64,000 bases of DNA from Oegoconia quadripuncta (GCA_949316235.1 OX438754.1:3457501-3521500); one strand, 5' to 3'; counted from the first letter of the stretch, positions 29,701 to 44,700 are shown. The notes: generated from the letters alone by a model not told the origin. Numbers and translations are program-made.

Positions 29701-32700
29701 GGAAACCATGACTGGTACCACCTCCGCTTCCGCTGAACCAAGACCTGGTACCAGCTCTAGTTTTGAGCTAATGGAAGGAATATTTATTTTACCCCAAGAT
29801 TAAATTATATAATTATTATATTGCATTTTATTTAATATTCCCAAAGATATATCAAGAAGTAAATATAAGTTTTAATACGAGAGTGCTGTACAATTAAATA
29901 AGAATAAGAAATACTTTTTGTGCACGTAAGTGTACAATGCGCGTACTTTCTCCCACTACGATAACTTTTGCTCAAGAAGTTTGCCGGGACCTGTACAAGC
30001 TTTGCTTAGTTTGGGACTAGATGATTGGTGTAAGTGTCCGAAATATTTCTGTTCAATCTGTATGGTCATATGTAATGCCTGTACTGTTTAAAAATCAATA
30101 ACGTTTGAAGTCAATGTTCCTCATCGAGTATTTTATTAAGGTAAAGGCATGCCGGGCTTTTGGGTTTATATCGACCTTGATATACCCACTGCCACTAGAG
30201 TGTAGGCAATGAAATGCAAAGCGGCCGCAAGGCCAACCCTATGGGTCCAGCAACTACTTGTCAGTATGGCAGCAATCACCACCAACCACCTACACTGCCC
30301 CCCCTCCCCCGTCCGCAGGGCGTGCGCCCGCGCAGCCACGCGGCGCCTGGCCCGGCCGCGCCCCCCCGCCGCCCGCGCCGCCGCCGCCCTGCTCGCCCTC
30401 ACCAGGTGACTCACTGTCCGCGTTCACTCCCTCTTATCAATAATAATTTGGTCATATTCATTTTTAATTACGAGCACACAAGGACAATGGTGTCGATTCG
30501 GATGTACACCGACTAACCTAAAGTAAACTGAAAACTAAAACCAGTTTTAGAGTAGTACTGTCTCTTTCTGACTGGAACAGTACGATGCGACGGCACCACT
30601 CCAAAACTGGTTTTAGTTGTTTAGTTGGTGTACATCCGAATCGACACCAATGTATTTCTATTTAATGAATATTTTACTTGGAACACCAACGCAGAAATAA
30701 AAAGGTGTGACATTTAAAATTTGACAATTTGGAGATTTCCCCTTTGACATCTCTGTATTTTTTTAATTATAAAACTAAGATGAAAATGCCTATTAAATTT
30801 AAGGAATTTGACAATTTAAAGATATGTCCTGTTTTTGTATGTAAATAATTATCTGATTTTAATGTACTTATTTCATTCATATTTTCGCATGCCAATCGGC
30901 TGAACACAGCATTCAAATATTTTTATATAAACATCTACTATTGTAAATCCTGTGTTTCACAAATAAATTGATTGGTTGGTGAGGACTTGTAATTGGCTCT
31001 CTGTCTCCTATAACAGTTTATATTAGTGTTATTGCAGCTGTTAGTTATTGGTCTTCCGAATAAATTTAAAATATTTTATTACACTCCAAAAACATAACAA
31101 TTTTGTACTCAGTTGCCAGAGCATCCTTTTAAGTTTCTTCAAACTTGTGTGGATACTCTGCTCACCTTCCTTGTAATTTTTACGTAAGATTATTACATTA
31201 TAGGTGAGCATAATAGAAATTGAAAAACCTTAGTTAATTGTGCTAGACTTCCTCTGTGGTAGTCAACAGTGTACACAACTATTTACAATGCTGTCCTTCA
31301 CATCGCTAATATGAAAATCTGTAAAACTAGCCATATTTATTTTAACCGAGCGACCGATAAAGCTTTTTGGTATTCCATTTAACCAGGTGAAGATGTCGTA
31401 CAGGGCATAGTTGTTTCAAATCAAATCAAATATATTTATTAATTCAAATGGTACATTGGTTTGATTAAATAAATACGAAACGACTGCTACTGTGAAATAA
31501 ATTAAAGATTGTTTTAAATTATAGTTAAAAATAAATTATAGGTAAAAGTAACTTACTCCTGACAAATCTACAAATTATTAGGGTCCTGTTTTAGTTTAAG
31601 TAGTTGGTATGTGTGTTAAAGAAATGAACTCGTGTTTTACTGTCGTTCTTTCACTCGTCTCGAACTCGTATCGCATTCGATCCTCATTACAAATTATGTG
31701 ACAGGCGCGTGGGCAGCATCGAGGCGGCCGCGCGCGTGGCGGAGCGCGCCTGGTGCGGCGCGGGCGCGGCCGGCCTCGCGCTGTGTGCGCCCGCGCAGCG
31801 CGCCCTCGCCGCCGCCGTGGCGCAGCTGGCCGAGGTACGGTACTGTGTGCGCCCCCTCGCCGCCGCCGTGGCGCAGCTGGCCGAGGTACGGTACTGTGTG
31901 CGCCCCCTCGCCGCCGCCGTGGCGCAGCTGGCCGAGGTACGGTACTGTGTGCGCCCGCGCAGCGCGCCCTCGCCGCCGCCGTGGCGCAGCTGGCCGAGGT
32001 ACGGTACTGTGTGCGCCCCCTCGCCGCCGCCGTGGCGCAGCTGGCCGAGGTACGGTACTGTGTGCGCCCGCGCAGCGCGCCCTCGCCGCCGCCGTGGCGC
32101 AGCTGGCCGAGGTACGGTACTGTGTGCGCCCCCTCGCCGCCGCCGTGGCGCAGCTGGCCGAGGTACGGTACTGTGTGCGCCCGCGCAGCGCGCCCTCGCC
32201 GCCGCCGTGGCGCAGCTGGCCGAGGTACGGTACTGTGTGCGCCCCCTCGCCGCCGCCGTGGCGCAGCTGGCCGAGGTACGGTACTGTGTGCGCCCGCGCA
32301 GCGCGCCCTCGCCGCCGCCGTGGCGCAGCTGGCCGAGGTACGGTACTGTGTGCGCCCCCTCGCCGCCGCCGTGGCGCAGCTGGCCGAGGTACGGTACTGT
32401 GTGCGCCCGCGCAGCGCGCCCTCGCCGCCGCCGTGGCGCAGCTGGCCGAGGTACGGTACTGTGTGCGCCCCCTCGCCGCCGCCGTGGCGCAGCTGGCCGA
32501 GGTACGGTACTGTGTGCGCCCGCGCAGCGCGCCCTCGCCGCCGCCGTGGCGCAGCTGGCCGAGGTACGGTACTGTGTGCGCCCCCTCGCCGCCGCCGTGG
32601 CGCAGCTGGCCGAGGTACGGTACTGTGTGCGCCCGCGCAGCGCGCCCTCGCCGCCGCCGTGGCGCAGCTGGCCGAGGTACGGTACTGTGTGCGCCCCCTC

Positions 32701-35700
32701 GCCGCCGCCGTGGCGCAGCTGGCCGAGGTACGGTACTGTGTGCGCCCGCGCAGCGCGCCCTCGCCGCCGCCGTGGCGCAGCTGGCCGAGGTACGGTACTG
32801 TGTGCGCCCCCTCGCCGCCGCCGTGGCGCAGCTGGCCGAGGTACGGTACTGTGTGCGCCCGCGCAGCGCGCCCTCGCCGCCGCCGTGGCGCAGCTGGCCG
32901 AGGTACGGTACTGTGTGCGCCCCCTCGCCGCCGCCGTGGCGCAGCTGGCCGAGGTACGGTAAATAGCTTCGAAATGGCTAGACCTTTAAACAAAAACAGA
33001 CAGACGGGCTTCAAAACTTATACCACCACTCTTTTTGGGTACACCCTTAAAAACGACTAGAAATTGGAATCTGCGAAACTGTAATGAGTTGTATTTGATA
33101 TTTCCCAGAGGTGGTTGTGCTCGGACGGGCGGCTGTGCGCGGAGCTGCTGTCCCGCTGGAGCGGCGGCGGCTCGCTGCAGGAGGCGCTGTGCGGCGCGCT
33201 GGTGGCCCCGCCGCGCATGCGCCTGGCGGACTGGCCGCGAGTGTACACGGCGCTGCTGCGCGCCAGCCTGTCGCCGCAGGCCGCCTTCAGCTACCTCTCC
33301 AAGGTACGCAGCATACATAGACCATACAGCCAGTAGACTCCTTTTAGTTCTGTCAATTAATCTATGAAACGACATGTCTGTTCAGTATAGAACCTCGCCT
33401 GACGCTGTCGGTACAATTATGTAAAGACTGGCGCCATCTATCGGCGAACCCGTGAACCCACCTCTAATCAATCTATTCACTTCAATAGGTACAAGTATAC
33501 CTTTCTCACGGGTTCCAGGACAATCCGATAGATGGCGCGAATATAAATGTATATATACTGGCGCGCGGCCGGTTTTTCGCTCTCTTACGATCGGAACAAC
33601 ATCTGCAGTTTATCTTCTCCCAATAATGTCAAATGACTCGTAGGTGACAATTCGATGCCTGCTAAATTACGGAACCTCGAACACCGTCGCAAGGTTGACC
33701 TGTCTGTCAGTCTGTTACAGGATGCATTTCATTGAGCGTGTGTTGGAATTACGTATTGTAATGTCATCGTCGTTCCATCTTCGAACTACTAGGCGTGTGG
33801 GGAGTTCAATCAATAACGTTTTATTTCAATCGGTAAAATTTCAACTTGAAAATGGTCAGTTTTTAAAACTACCAGGTGTTCGGAATTTTCAATTTGAGAA
33901 GATACCCAGAAAACTCAAAGGTTGTTCCATTCCTGGGTGGAATGTAGGTAACATACAGAACATTCACACTAAATGGTTCATATACGAAAAGCCAAGACAT
34001 GAAATTCCTTTCCGGTGTCAGTCTTTCCTGGATCCTACAATTTCAGATTTTCAAGAGCAGGGTGAATAAGCATTTACTGCTTCATCTTCGACCACATTTC
34101 ATCACTTTCCATCGAGGGTGAGATGGTGGTCAAATGTCTATCCAATCATTCATAAAAAGACATTACCTGGGGAATAAAGGGTACCGCATTCCGATTAACC
34201 CTACCGATAGATGAACTTAACAATAGAGTAGCATTTTTTAATCCACAGAACAATACAAAATTTTATTTTATTTTATTTATTTTATTTTATTTTATTTATT
34301 TTTGGAAAACTTACAGCTACAATAATGCTATGGATAACAATAATCGGTTCTGACAGCGCCAATTACAAGTTTCCGCCTGTGCACGCGTTTGTGGGCGAAC
34401 ACATTGCCCAAATTGTTTTGCATTGCATTGCATTGTAACTAAGAGTGTTCTTTAGTTTGAAATATATATATATATATATATTGATAACAACGCAAACTCG
34501 TAATTCCACAGTAAAATCATAATATTGAAGAAACTAAGTTAAATTAAATTAAGTCAAATTAAATTAAATTAAGTCAATGCATGATTATTGAATAAAAATA
34601 AAATTCCAAATGAGTAGAGATGTAAAGATGTAAAGAAATTGCCATTATTTGTTATTGTCGCCAAAAAAGATACTGCATATAAAAGATTTAAGTCTGTTTT
34701 TGTTTGTATTGAATAGATCTATTAATTTAGAATAGTCTTCATTAAATTTTTTGCAAACTCGCCAGATAAAGGAATTTTGCCTATAGTTGGTAAAAGTCTT
34801 TGGCAGATATAACTTTAGGTTATTGTCCCGTCTAGATCGAGTGCCAGGAACACACAGTTTAATAAGAGACAATAGTTCAGGAGCATCTAGGTTCCCTGAG
34901 GTTATACTGTGTAGTGTTATGAGGTCGGCAGAGTGACGACGCAGCTCCAGAGGCAAAATGTGGTGACGTTTACAGCTATCTAGATATGATGTAGTAAAGA
35001 TCTTGAATTTGTAATTTAGGAAACGAAGAAATTTACGTTGAATTTTTTCAATTGGAGTACAATAGATATCATATCTTGGGTTCCAGATTTGTGATGAGTA
35101 TTCAACTTGACTTCTTACCAAGGTGCAATAGAGTATTTTAAAAGTTTTGACAGATTTGAAATTGTAAGACATTCTGAATAAGAATCCTAATGTTCTATTG
35201 GCTCTACGAGTTATAGTCTCAATGTGCTCGTCGAAAATAAATTTTGAATCTAAAGTAATCCCTAAGTCTTTGACAGAATTTGTTCTTAATAAGGATTTTC
35301 CATGAAGCTGATAATTAAAAGAAAAAGGGTGAAGCTTCCTTGTGAAGGAAATTGTATAACATTTGTTGTGATTTAATTCCAGTTTATTACTGATACAATA
35401 CGCTTCCAACCTGATCAAGTCTAGTTGCAGGTTTAAGGCGTCGTCGTACGTTTTTATGACTTTGAAGATTTTCAAATCGTCCGCAAAGAGAAGGAAGTCT
35501 GAGTGATGAAAACAGGATCCAATGTCGTTGATAAAAATGCTGAATATCAGAGGCGCTAGTATTGATCCTTGTGGGACTCCTGAAGGGATGGTAAACGGAG
35601 AAGATGCGTAACCACTAATCGCCACACGTTGGGTTTCATTTTATTTTCTTGGGGAAAACAACAGCTGTTTTACAAATTATCACTTAAACTAAAAAACTGA

Positions 35701-38700
35701 AAGCCAATTAGTTGTTTCCACTGATAGAACCTACTTAAACTTAATTAAAAATATAAAACTATACAATGCGAAAATATGTATACGTAAATGGTTGATCTAT
35801 TGTCTACAGTTCGAAGTGAATCGTTGGTCGGAAGTGATGGATTTAGAGCAGCGCCGCGAACTATTGGACGCACTGCTGACCGCGGCCCAGCGCTGGGGGG
35901 CCAGCCCCCATGACGACCACTACGTACTGCTAGAGGTCAGTGGGAATATTTAAGTCACACTTGCTATCGAAAACAATGAGCAAAGTAATTTTTTGAATGG
36001 ATTTCATTTTTTTTATTAACACAATCAAAAAGACTATTTAACGCCATTTCACTGAAACAAAGCACTCGATAAACCATTATTGCGGTGTAAGACAATACCA
36101 ACGCAAATATATCGTAATGTCTGCTAGGGTTAGCTATAATTGCTTGGCTTGTATTATGGATACCAGATAGTAGATAAACTACACAAATACATATATTTTT
36201 TTGTAAATAAATAAATGAAAAACATACGTAACTCGGTAACACACACACTCTGTATTCATCATACAAACATATGCCTCTAGCGGGATTCGAACCCGCGACC
36301 TTTTGGTTTAGCAGTCAGAGTTTCTAACCACTATACCAAATCTACACTACACTAAACCAAACTATGCAATTTAAGTATATTGTCCGCGGTCATGTTTTGA
36401 CGTTAGTGTAATTATTTTAAAGTGTAAATATTACTTATTAATAACATCACGATTTTTATCGCACTTGAAGTGGTACGAGATATCCCAAACATTGGGGTTT
36501 GGGTGGTCGAAACATTAAAAGTTTCGAAACAACAGTTCCACTGTTCATCTTTCAAAATATACATAAATGCACAAGTGAAGTTAACACAAAGCGTGCAAAT
36601 CTTTAGACGTTTTGTGGTGGGAAGTCCCTAGTGGCCTTTTACGATACCCACGGGAAAAGATGGGTTGGTTCTATTCTTTTTATGTGCCAAATCCACACAA
36701 CAGTAATATAATAAAAGTATAAATGTCAGTAATCCAACTAATATAAATGAGAAAGTTTGTGTGTGTATGTGTGCTTGTTACAGCCTACGCAAATTTGGTT
36801 AGTACACAGATTAGAACATGGATTAACATATGGGCAAATATGCTTGCGTTTTTGTAAAAAGAATTAAACTGCATATGCCAATAACTTCTGTATATTGAAA
36901 ATAAATATAATAACTCAAATCAGTATGTAAAACTAATTTAATTATAATTGGTGTGAGTACACGCGGGAAAAGGATGATGGTATCGAGACTGGACGTGAAC
37001 TGGCAAATGTCATAAAATGATGATATTTACGTAAGTGCTGAGTTGGCCGCGTGTGACCTACTAATTGTACAACGCAGTTCATACAACTTCTATTTCACTT
37101 ACCTAATAAGCCCTATTTTTTTTCCTTTTTTTTTATCCGCAACGGGTTAGCACTTGACCTCAATCACACCTGATGTTAAGTGAAGATGAGGCCGAAGGTG
37201 GTAGCGTACTGACCCGGAATCCCCATTTTATTTGGGGGCTGGCTATCTTATCTCTGACAACCGGAACACAACAATGCTATTAACATTGCTGTTTGGCGGC
37301 AGATTTAGATAAGATGGTGGACATTTAATATGCCCTACCACCAACAAAACCGAGTACTAAATATGTACCCCGCTGGGGATCGAACCCGCGACCGCCGAAA
37401 CGTAAACCCAATGTTGTTTACATTGAGGCGGTTCCTTACGGTAAAAAAACTCACCCGGTATAATGGTGATTTATAATCGAATGACTCGAGCCAAATAACG
37501 GCGTGGTGTTGCAGCTGGTGGGCATGCACAGCGCGGCGCTGGTGGAGGCCGGCACGCTGTGCGCGCACGTGGCGGCCTGCGCCCGCGCCGCCGCCGCGCT
37601 GCGCCTGCCGCCCCGCCACCTGCCGCACCTGGCCCGCGTCGCTGCCACCCAGGTGCCCTTCGACCAGGTCGGTACCCTCGCACCGATAGGCCTAAAATGT
37701 TTTTTATACCATACCTACTCTAAAAAGCTTATTTTATTCACGCAAAACAGTGAATAAAAAGGCCTTTTATTCACTGTTTTGGTGTTTGAATTTGGAACAC
37801 AAAATATATCCGATCTCCATTTCAATGCTTACACAAACTCCTTGCGCTAAGATTCGAAATTCAAACTCTTTGGTGCAAATAAATTCTCGAGATTTGATTG
37901 GTCGATATTTGCGACAAGGAGTTTGGCATTAGATTAAAAACTGTTGCTGCCATTATAGAAAAAAAAAATAGTGAATTGGCGCCATTTCAAATACTTACTG
38001 TGAATTGTACGGACACAAAGTTTAGTGTTACTTTATAATAAATCGATTGAATTATAATAAATCGATTATGCATTCAAGTAACGAAGAAGATATTGTGTTA
38101 AAACCCATGGACTCCACGCCCTTCAACGTCCAAAGATGCCCCAGAGTTTCCTCCAGCAGAAAGTTCTGACCATCGACAAGAAATAAATATTGTTTCACAA
38201 GTTGACCACCCTAATGATAATAATAAGAAAATTACGCTTAATTTCAGTCGTTGCTCTAATTTTAATGTCCATTTCAATTAATGTAACATTTATTATTTCT
38301 TGATTAAATTTCTATTTTCGCTTAAATTGTCTTTTTCTCGTAGTCATGGTATAAAGTATAGTATGCAACTCTTGAATAAAGACGAATTTATATCGAGGGC
38401 CATGAATCACTCGCGTCGCTCAGGATTCTAACAGTTGAATCACTCGCTGCGCTCGTGATTCAATCGTTAGAATCCTTCACTTGCTCGTGACTCATCTACG
38501 GCCCTCGCTTTAAATCCGTCCTTTATTCACTAGTTGCATAATACACTATTTTACAAAAAATTGCTTTTGCGAATATTGTACTGTATGACGCACGGCTTCC
38601 TTTCATATGTGTAGGTTCTAGTATTTAAGTAATTGTAACACCTATTTCGTAGCGATTATATGTGTGTCGCTACGCTCGTGATTCAATCGTTAGAATCCTT

Positions 38701-41700
38701 CACTTGCTCGTGACTCATCTACGGCCCTCGCTTTAAATCCGTCCTTTATTCACTAGTTGCATAATATACTATTTTACAAAAAATTGCTTTTGCGAATATT
38801 GTACTGTATGACGCACGGCCTCCTTTCATATGTGTAGGTTCTAGTATTTAAGTAATTGTAACACCTATTTCGTAGCGATTATATGTGTGTCATTGGAGTG
38901 AAGCATTTCATTTAACGTCGTCCTTACCAGCGCTGTGGTATGGACCACTATCTTTGCTGCAGCATATGCTGAGTCAGAGCCCTTTCAGTGCACAGTGGGT
39001 ACAGCCCATCGCTGGGAAAATCTTGTATGTTGTGCGTCAGTATATTAAGCTTTTATTTATTTATTTTATTCGTTGATTACATAGGGTTTATTGTTTGTGT
39101 TCTTCTATTTTGGTATCTATCTATCTATCGATGTGCTGTGGTAACAGGAGGTGAGGTGGCAGCCTGTGGCAATGAAACAGCACACAGTTTTACATATGTG
39201 AAATTCGTCAGGAGACACGTACCAAAAAGAGAGCGACATCGAACTTACAATTAATTAAACGACTTCAAAAAAGGAGGAGGTTCTATGTTCGGGGCGTATT
39301 TTTTTTTTTATTAATATAATTGCTTACCTAAGCTTACCCTACGTTTACGCGTTTTACCGCGTAAACACACACACAGGTATACGTACTACACCTTAATGTG
39401 AACTTAAATATAAGTATAAACATTATTTTACGACCCATCCGTCATTTTAATTAGGTTGCTCAAGCTTTAGATGCCAGGCATGTGGAGTTCGCGAGGCAAT
39501 AATAGATAGACACACCGATGACACTGATGACAGACAGTCGAGCGAAGTGAAGTTAGTAACAGGAAGTTGCCTAATTTCATTATAGATGCCGACATCCTTA
39601 ATGAAATTAAGCAACTTCGTGTTGCTCCTGTCCGTCGCCGAAGCGCCGATGCTTTGGCAGTAGACATGAAATAAATGTTTATAAAAGTTTTGTATTTTTT
39701 ATTTTATTTTATTGATAATATAGAATCAACAGCGTCATTACAAAAAATATTACACAAAATTTATAAGCCAAAGTCATGCCAATTACAGATTCTCATTTTT
39801 CATAACAATTGTTTTAAAAAAATAATTAGGTAGAAAGTCACTATTAAATAATAATCATTATTGGCGACCGATTGGTGTAGTGGCTAGTGACACCGTCAGT
39901 GAAACCAACGGTTGCGGGTTCGAATCCCGCGAGGGGTAAATGTTTGTGTGAAGAACACGAACACTATTCCCGAATCATGGATGTTTATAAAAATATTTAT
40001 GTATATATATCCGTTATCTAGTATCCATAGCACAAGCTTTGCTTAGTTTGGGACTAGATGATTGGTATAAGTGTCCAAAATATTTATTTATTATTTATTT
40101 ATTATACAATCTAGAGGTAAAAGTGAATAGTGAGACAAACTAAGTAATAATAAATAATTTAGTCAATAAGTCATATTACAAATAAAAAAATGGCCAAATA
40201 ATTCAATCAATGTCAAATTATCGTCATGTATGTGTACATAATTTGGTAAATCACCCGTTCTATATTACAGCTCGGGCACCTTCTACGCGAACTGGGTGTC
40301 ATCTGGTGGGAAGCGCGGACAAAATGGAAGGCGGTGAAGGTCGGCGCAGACTACACAGAATACGCACCACACATGGCGTTATTGCTTCACACTCTGCAGC
40401 GAGCGTTTGTGGCGACCGGCGTCGCTCTCAGCTATGCGCCGGAGAGAGGTACCTTACTTCCTTCATTGCCGACAATTCAATTTTTTTTATGCACAACGTG
40501 CACTTGTCCTCAGTCGCACAATGTTAATTGGAGATGAAGTGGAAGCGTACTGACCCGGAAACCTCATCTTATTTGAGGGATTGGCTATCTTATCTCTGAC
40601 CACCGGAACACAACAATGCTATCAACATTGCTGTTTTGGCAGATGTAGATGGCTACCCAGATAAGATAGGCAGTATATGATGAGGTTTCCGGGTCAGTAC
40701 GCTTCCACTTCATCTCCACTTAACATCAGGTGTGATTGAGGTCAAGTGCTAACCCGTTGTACATAAAAACAAAAACCTACCTAATATGCCCTATATTTTT
40801 CCTTACGGTAAAAAAAACTCATCCAGTATAAAGGTGTTTGTGGTATCTAAATGTTTGAGCTGGGACTGAAGATGGGCATCTTGAGAGCTTGTTATAACTA
40901 ATTTATTTCATATTATAGTGAAATTCATTGCAGAAAGCCATTGACAAGTTTTCACATATAGATTTCTACATGAAAGTAACACAAACTATATTTAGAAGAG
41001 GAAAAAGAAATACTCATATTAAACGTGTGTAACTTAATCAAATTTAGTAATGTAAGTAAGTCTTTACAGAAAAGAACAAATAGTTAAACTATATATTGTA
41101 ATTGAATAAACAATTTCTAAATGAATACTTACGTGGAAGCTTGTGAGTCACGTGGAAGCGCTTTATGCGCACTGTGAGGCATCGAAGCGACAACCTACGC
41201 CTCATCGACTCCGTTGTCCATTCCAGTGGCGTGGTACGCGTGGGGCGGGCTCCAGGAGTCGTGGGCGCCGTGGGTGAGCCCGCACCCCGCCGCGCCCGCG
41301 CTGCTGTCCGCCATGGCCGGGACGGAGGCCTACACGCACATGGTGGCGCATCTCGTGGACAGTATCCACCAGGTCATGCTGGACTGCCCCGGTAATTTTA
41401 TATTTTACAGGGTGGATTTGAATTCGTGTAATTCCCATTAACTGGTGACGCCTTTTTCCCCAAGAAACCATTGCCGGATTCAATCAAAAAATTTCGATTA
41501 CCCGTACAACGTAATTTGGGTTTCCGGGTCAGTACCCTTCCACCTTCGGCCTCATCTTCACTTAACATCAGGTGTGATTGAGGTCAAGTGCTAACCAGTG
41601 GTGCATAAAAAAAAGTCCAACAATTTTCGTCTGTTTCGGCTTTGGCTCCTACTGAAGTGTTTGTATTGAGGAGTGGAATCACCAGGAAACAGGAATTACA

Positions 41701-44700
41701 CGAGTTAAATTTCATCCTATATAGATTGTAGACTCCTAATAAAAGACGAGTGGCAGCTGTCAAACCATTAGGATAGAACCCCCAAACATCGAATCAGTTA
41801 TTGGCTAATCTTATCAACCTATTGTACTCTGATTGGCTTTGTCAAGGTCACGTAAATAACAACCGCTAATGGGAATGCAGTGCCCCGTCGCCTCCCTCAT
41901 ACCTCACTTGACAGAATTAATTCGGTACATAAATCAATCGTTAGGCATCTTATGGGCTTCGTGGTCGATGGTTTTCATTGACATTTACGTATCTAATACT
42001 GTAATAGCATCAACTTTATTACTATTGAAATACAATTAACGTTTCGATTTCTTCCCATTTCTTCAATTGAAACGTTAATGATTGTTACAATGATTATCTT
42101 TAATTGGCATCAGTTTGATCATAGTTCTCTATATAAGAATTTATAACAACGCTCTGTACGTTTAGATACGATTTCGCTCTAAGTCCGAAGGTTTATTCTT
42201 CAATGTAGAATACATTATGTATCGCTTATGGACAGTTGAAAATGTTTTTAAAAATACTATAAAAATTGGCAATTCGAGTGAAATACTTTTACAGGGTGCA
42301 TTTCGTTGTGCATGAACACTAGTTACTATCGTTTACCCTTAGAGCGATGCCACACGGTGCGTTGCTGCCGCCGGGTCGTGGATGTACGTAGTTCATTGCC
42401 GCCCGCAATGGTGTCACCGACGTTAGCGACCGATTTTACGCGGCAATGATCTACGTATGTCAACGACGCATAATCTAATTCTATCATCGCCTTTTCATCT
42501 TCGGACTACCAGGCGCGGGGAGGGATTCCAACCGTATGTAGTTAATATACCGAACATTCGCACTAAGACTATCGACTCTTCATTCATAATGCGAACAGCC
42601 AAGGCGTCTTTTCCGACGTCAGTCTTTCTTGAATCCTACAACCTTGTAATCTTCAAGAGCAAGGTGAATAGGCATCTACTGGGATCACGTCCTTCATCGT
42701 CACTTTCCATCAGGTGAGATTGTGGTCAAAGCGTATCCAGTTAACCTTAAAAAAATCAATTCAGTCTTTCTCTCACTCGCAGCAAAATGCAGTGTTGTTC
42801 ACAGTTTGTACATTTGTCTCAAATCCTTGTTAATGCATATTTCTATATGTGTGTAAATTATTTCTTTCGCAGACAGTGAAGAGTACCTCCTTCAACAGGC
42901 CTTCGAATGGGCAGTTCAGACCTATTTGAACGCGAACACGCCTGATTCAACCCAGGAGAATCATATCCAGGCGTCAGCTTTGCTAGCGGAGTTTGCCAAG
43001 CTGCCCTGGGCGGAGCATCAGTGGCTGCAGCCTCAGGGTCTGCAAACTGCATTGCAGGTGACTTTATTCGAATGGTCCAGCAATTCACATTATCTGTGTT
43101 CACTCAGTTATTTCAATAGGTGTGCTCCAGCTGTTACCAGTACCGTTATTGACGACCGATTCAGCTGAGAACCTTCGAAACCAAAACGGATTTATATATT
43201 TTTATAGAATGTGTTAAAATATTTTTTGTTAACTTATGGTATGTGTGTAACTTTTTTTTTACGCGGGGAATATGCACTACGGATACCGCTCGCCTAGGGG
43301 ACGGCCAGACGGTTATGTGGGACTCCCCTCCCTTTCGAGAGGTATACACAGTAAAACCCTGCGGCGACCTTCCTCGGCGGTAGGGAGGACCTGGGTACGC
43401 ATAGGCGGCTTCCAGCACCCTCCCCCCATACCTCGCTCGTAAGGCGAGGTCCGTACCCGGGGTCGGGTGGAACACCCTCCTCAGGGGGGCACTGTCGCGC
43501 CTCACACCGCGATCAGCTAGCGATATTAGGCGCGACAGGGCCCGTTACGACGACTTCCCCCCGGTCGCACTAGGGTCTGTCACCCTCTCCCGTGTCGCGT
43601 CCGATGACTACATCAATTGTAATGTATGTGACTGGAGTTAGAAATAAACGATTTATCTATCTGTGTCAGGTGTGCTCTACCGGCGACAGGGAGCTGATGA
43701 CATGGTGCGGTGCTGCGTGGCGCGGCTTGCTGGCAGACACGTGGCTACGCGGAGCCACGGACCAAGACCTACCGGCGCGGCTCGCGACGCTGCTGCACTT
43801 CTTCACAGCTATGCCTCACGGGGATCAGGTGAGATTCACATGTTCAGTGCTCGTTTGGTTGGTGGTATGGCATATGCGTGCTCCAGGAAGAAGGATAGGT
43901 TTTCGAGTGTATGTATGTAAGTATATATGTATGTATGTCCGTTCCTTTGGCGCATCCTGTAGCCTAAACGGCTTGATCGATTACGAAGTTACATTTTATG
44001 GTAAAAAATCCAACATGGCGTCCGCAAAATACAAAATATTATGCTGCTGTCATGTGGCTACTAGTCTGACACAAATCCACCAATCTTTACTGGGCCCACA
44101 TGGTGGAATATGCCCCATATCCTCCCCAGTGAGAGGAAGCTCTGCCCCAGCAGTGGGGACGTGTAAGGCTGTTGATGATGCAGTTCTACGACGGTAGGAA
44201 TAGAAATACTGGTATAAGAAAACTCCATCATTATGAGACTAAACCCATTGTACTTAATTAACATCCTAACTTTAACTCTGTATAAATGACCAATCAATCA
44301 AATAATTTATTCGTGATAAACAAGTGAAATACAAATGTTAGCGACTTATAGAGCTCTGTGACCAGCACATTGGCATACAAAACAGTTTTTCTACATACTA
44401 ATGAACGTCAGCCTGGCTAGCTACCACCATCTTATCTAAATCTGCCGCCAAGCACCCACCAACACAGCTTCCACCTTGTGAAATGTTGTTTTAATATCCA
44501 ACTGTTGATATCTATATAATTAATTAGAAAGGATGTTACAATTAATCCAATAAAGCTAACTTTCAATTTGTACAATACAATAATAAATGTCATAATTATA
44601 ATGTAAACTATCACACTAGCATATAGGAATTATTATCATGTCAATATCTATATAGGTAATAAAATTTTAGATTACAAACTGAAACATGAAAGTATATTCA

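Noticed and set aside
31781..32961. CRISPR-like array
   Set aside because: No unique spacers between repeats, and the DNA is clearly animal.
31596..33060. Reading frames of 417-472 codons on both strands over the exon-21 array
   Set aside because: They are open because the GC-rich repeat has no stops in several frames. Only the exon-21 frame up to the first donor fits EPG5.
43592..44197. 201-codon ORF as a separate gene
   Set aside because: Its middle is EPG5 exon 28 (43670-43828); the rest is intron read-through.
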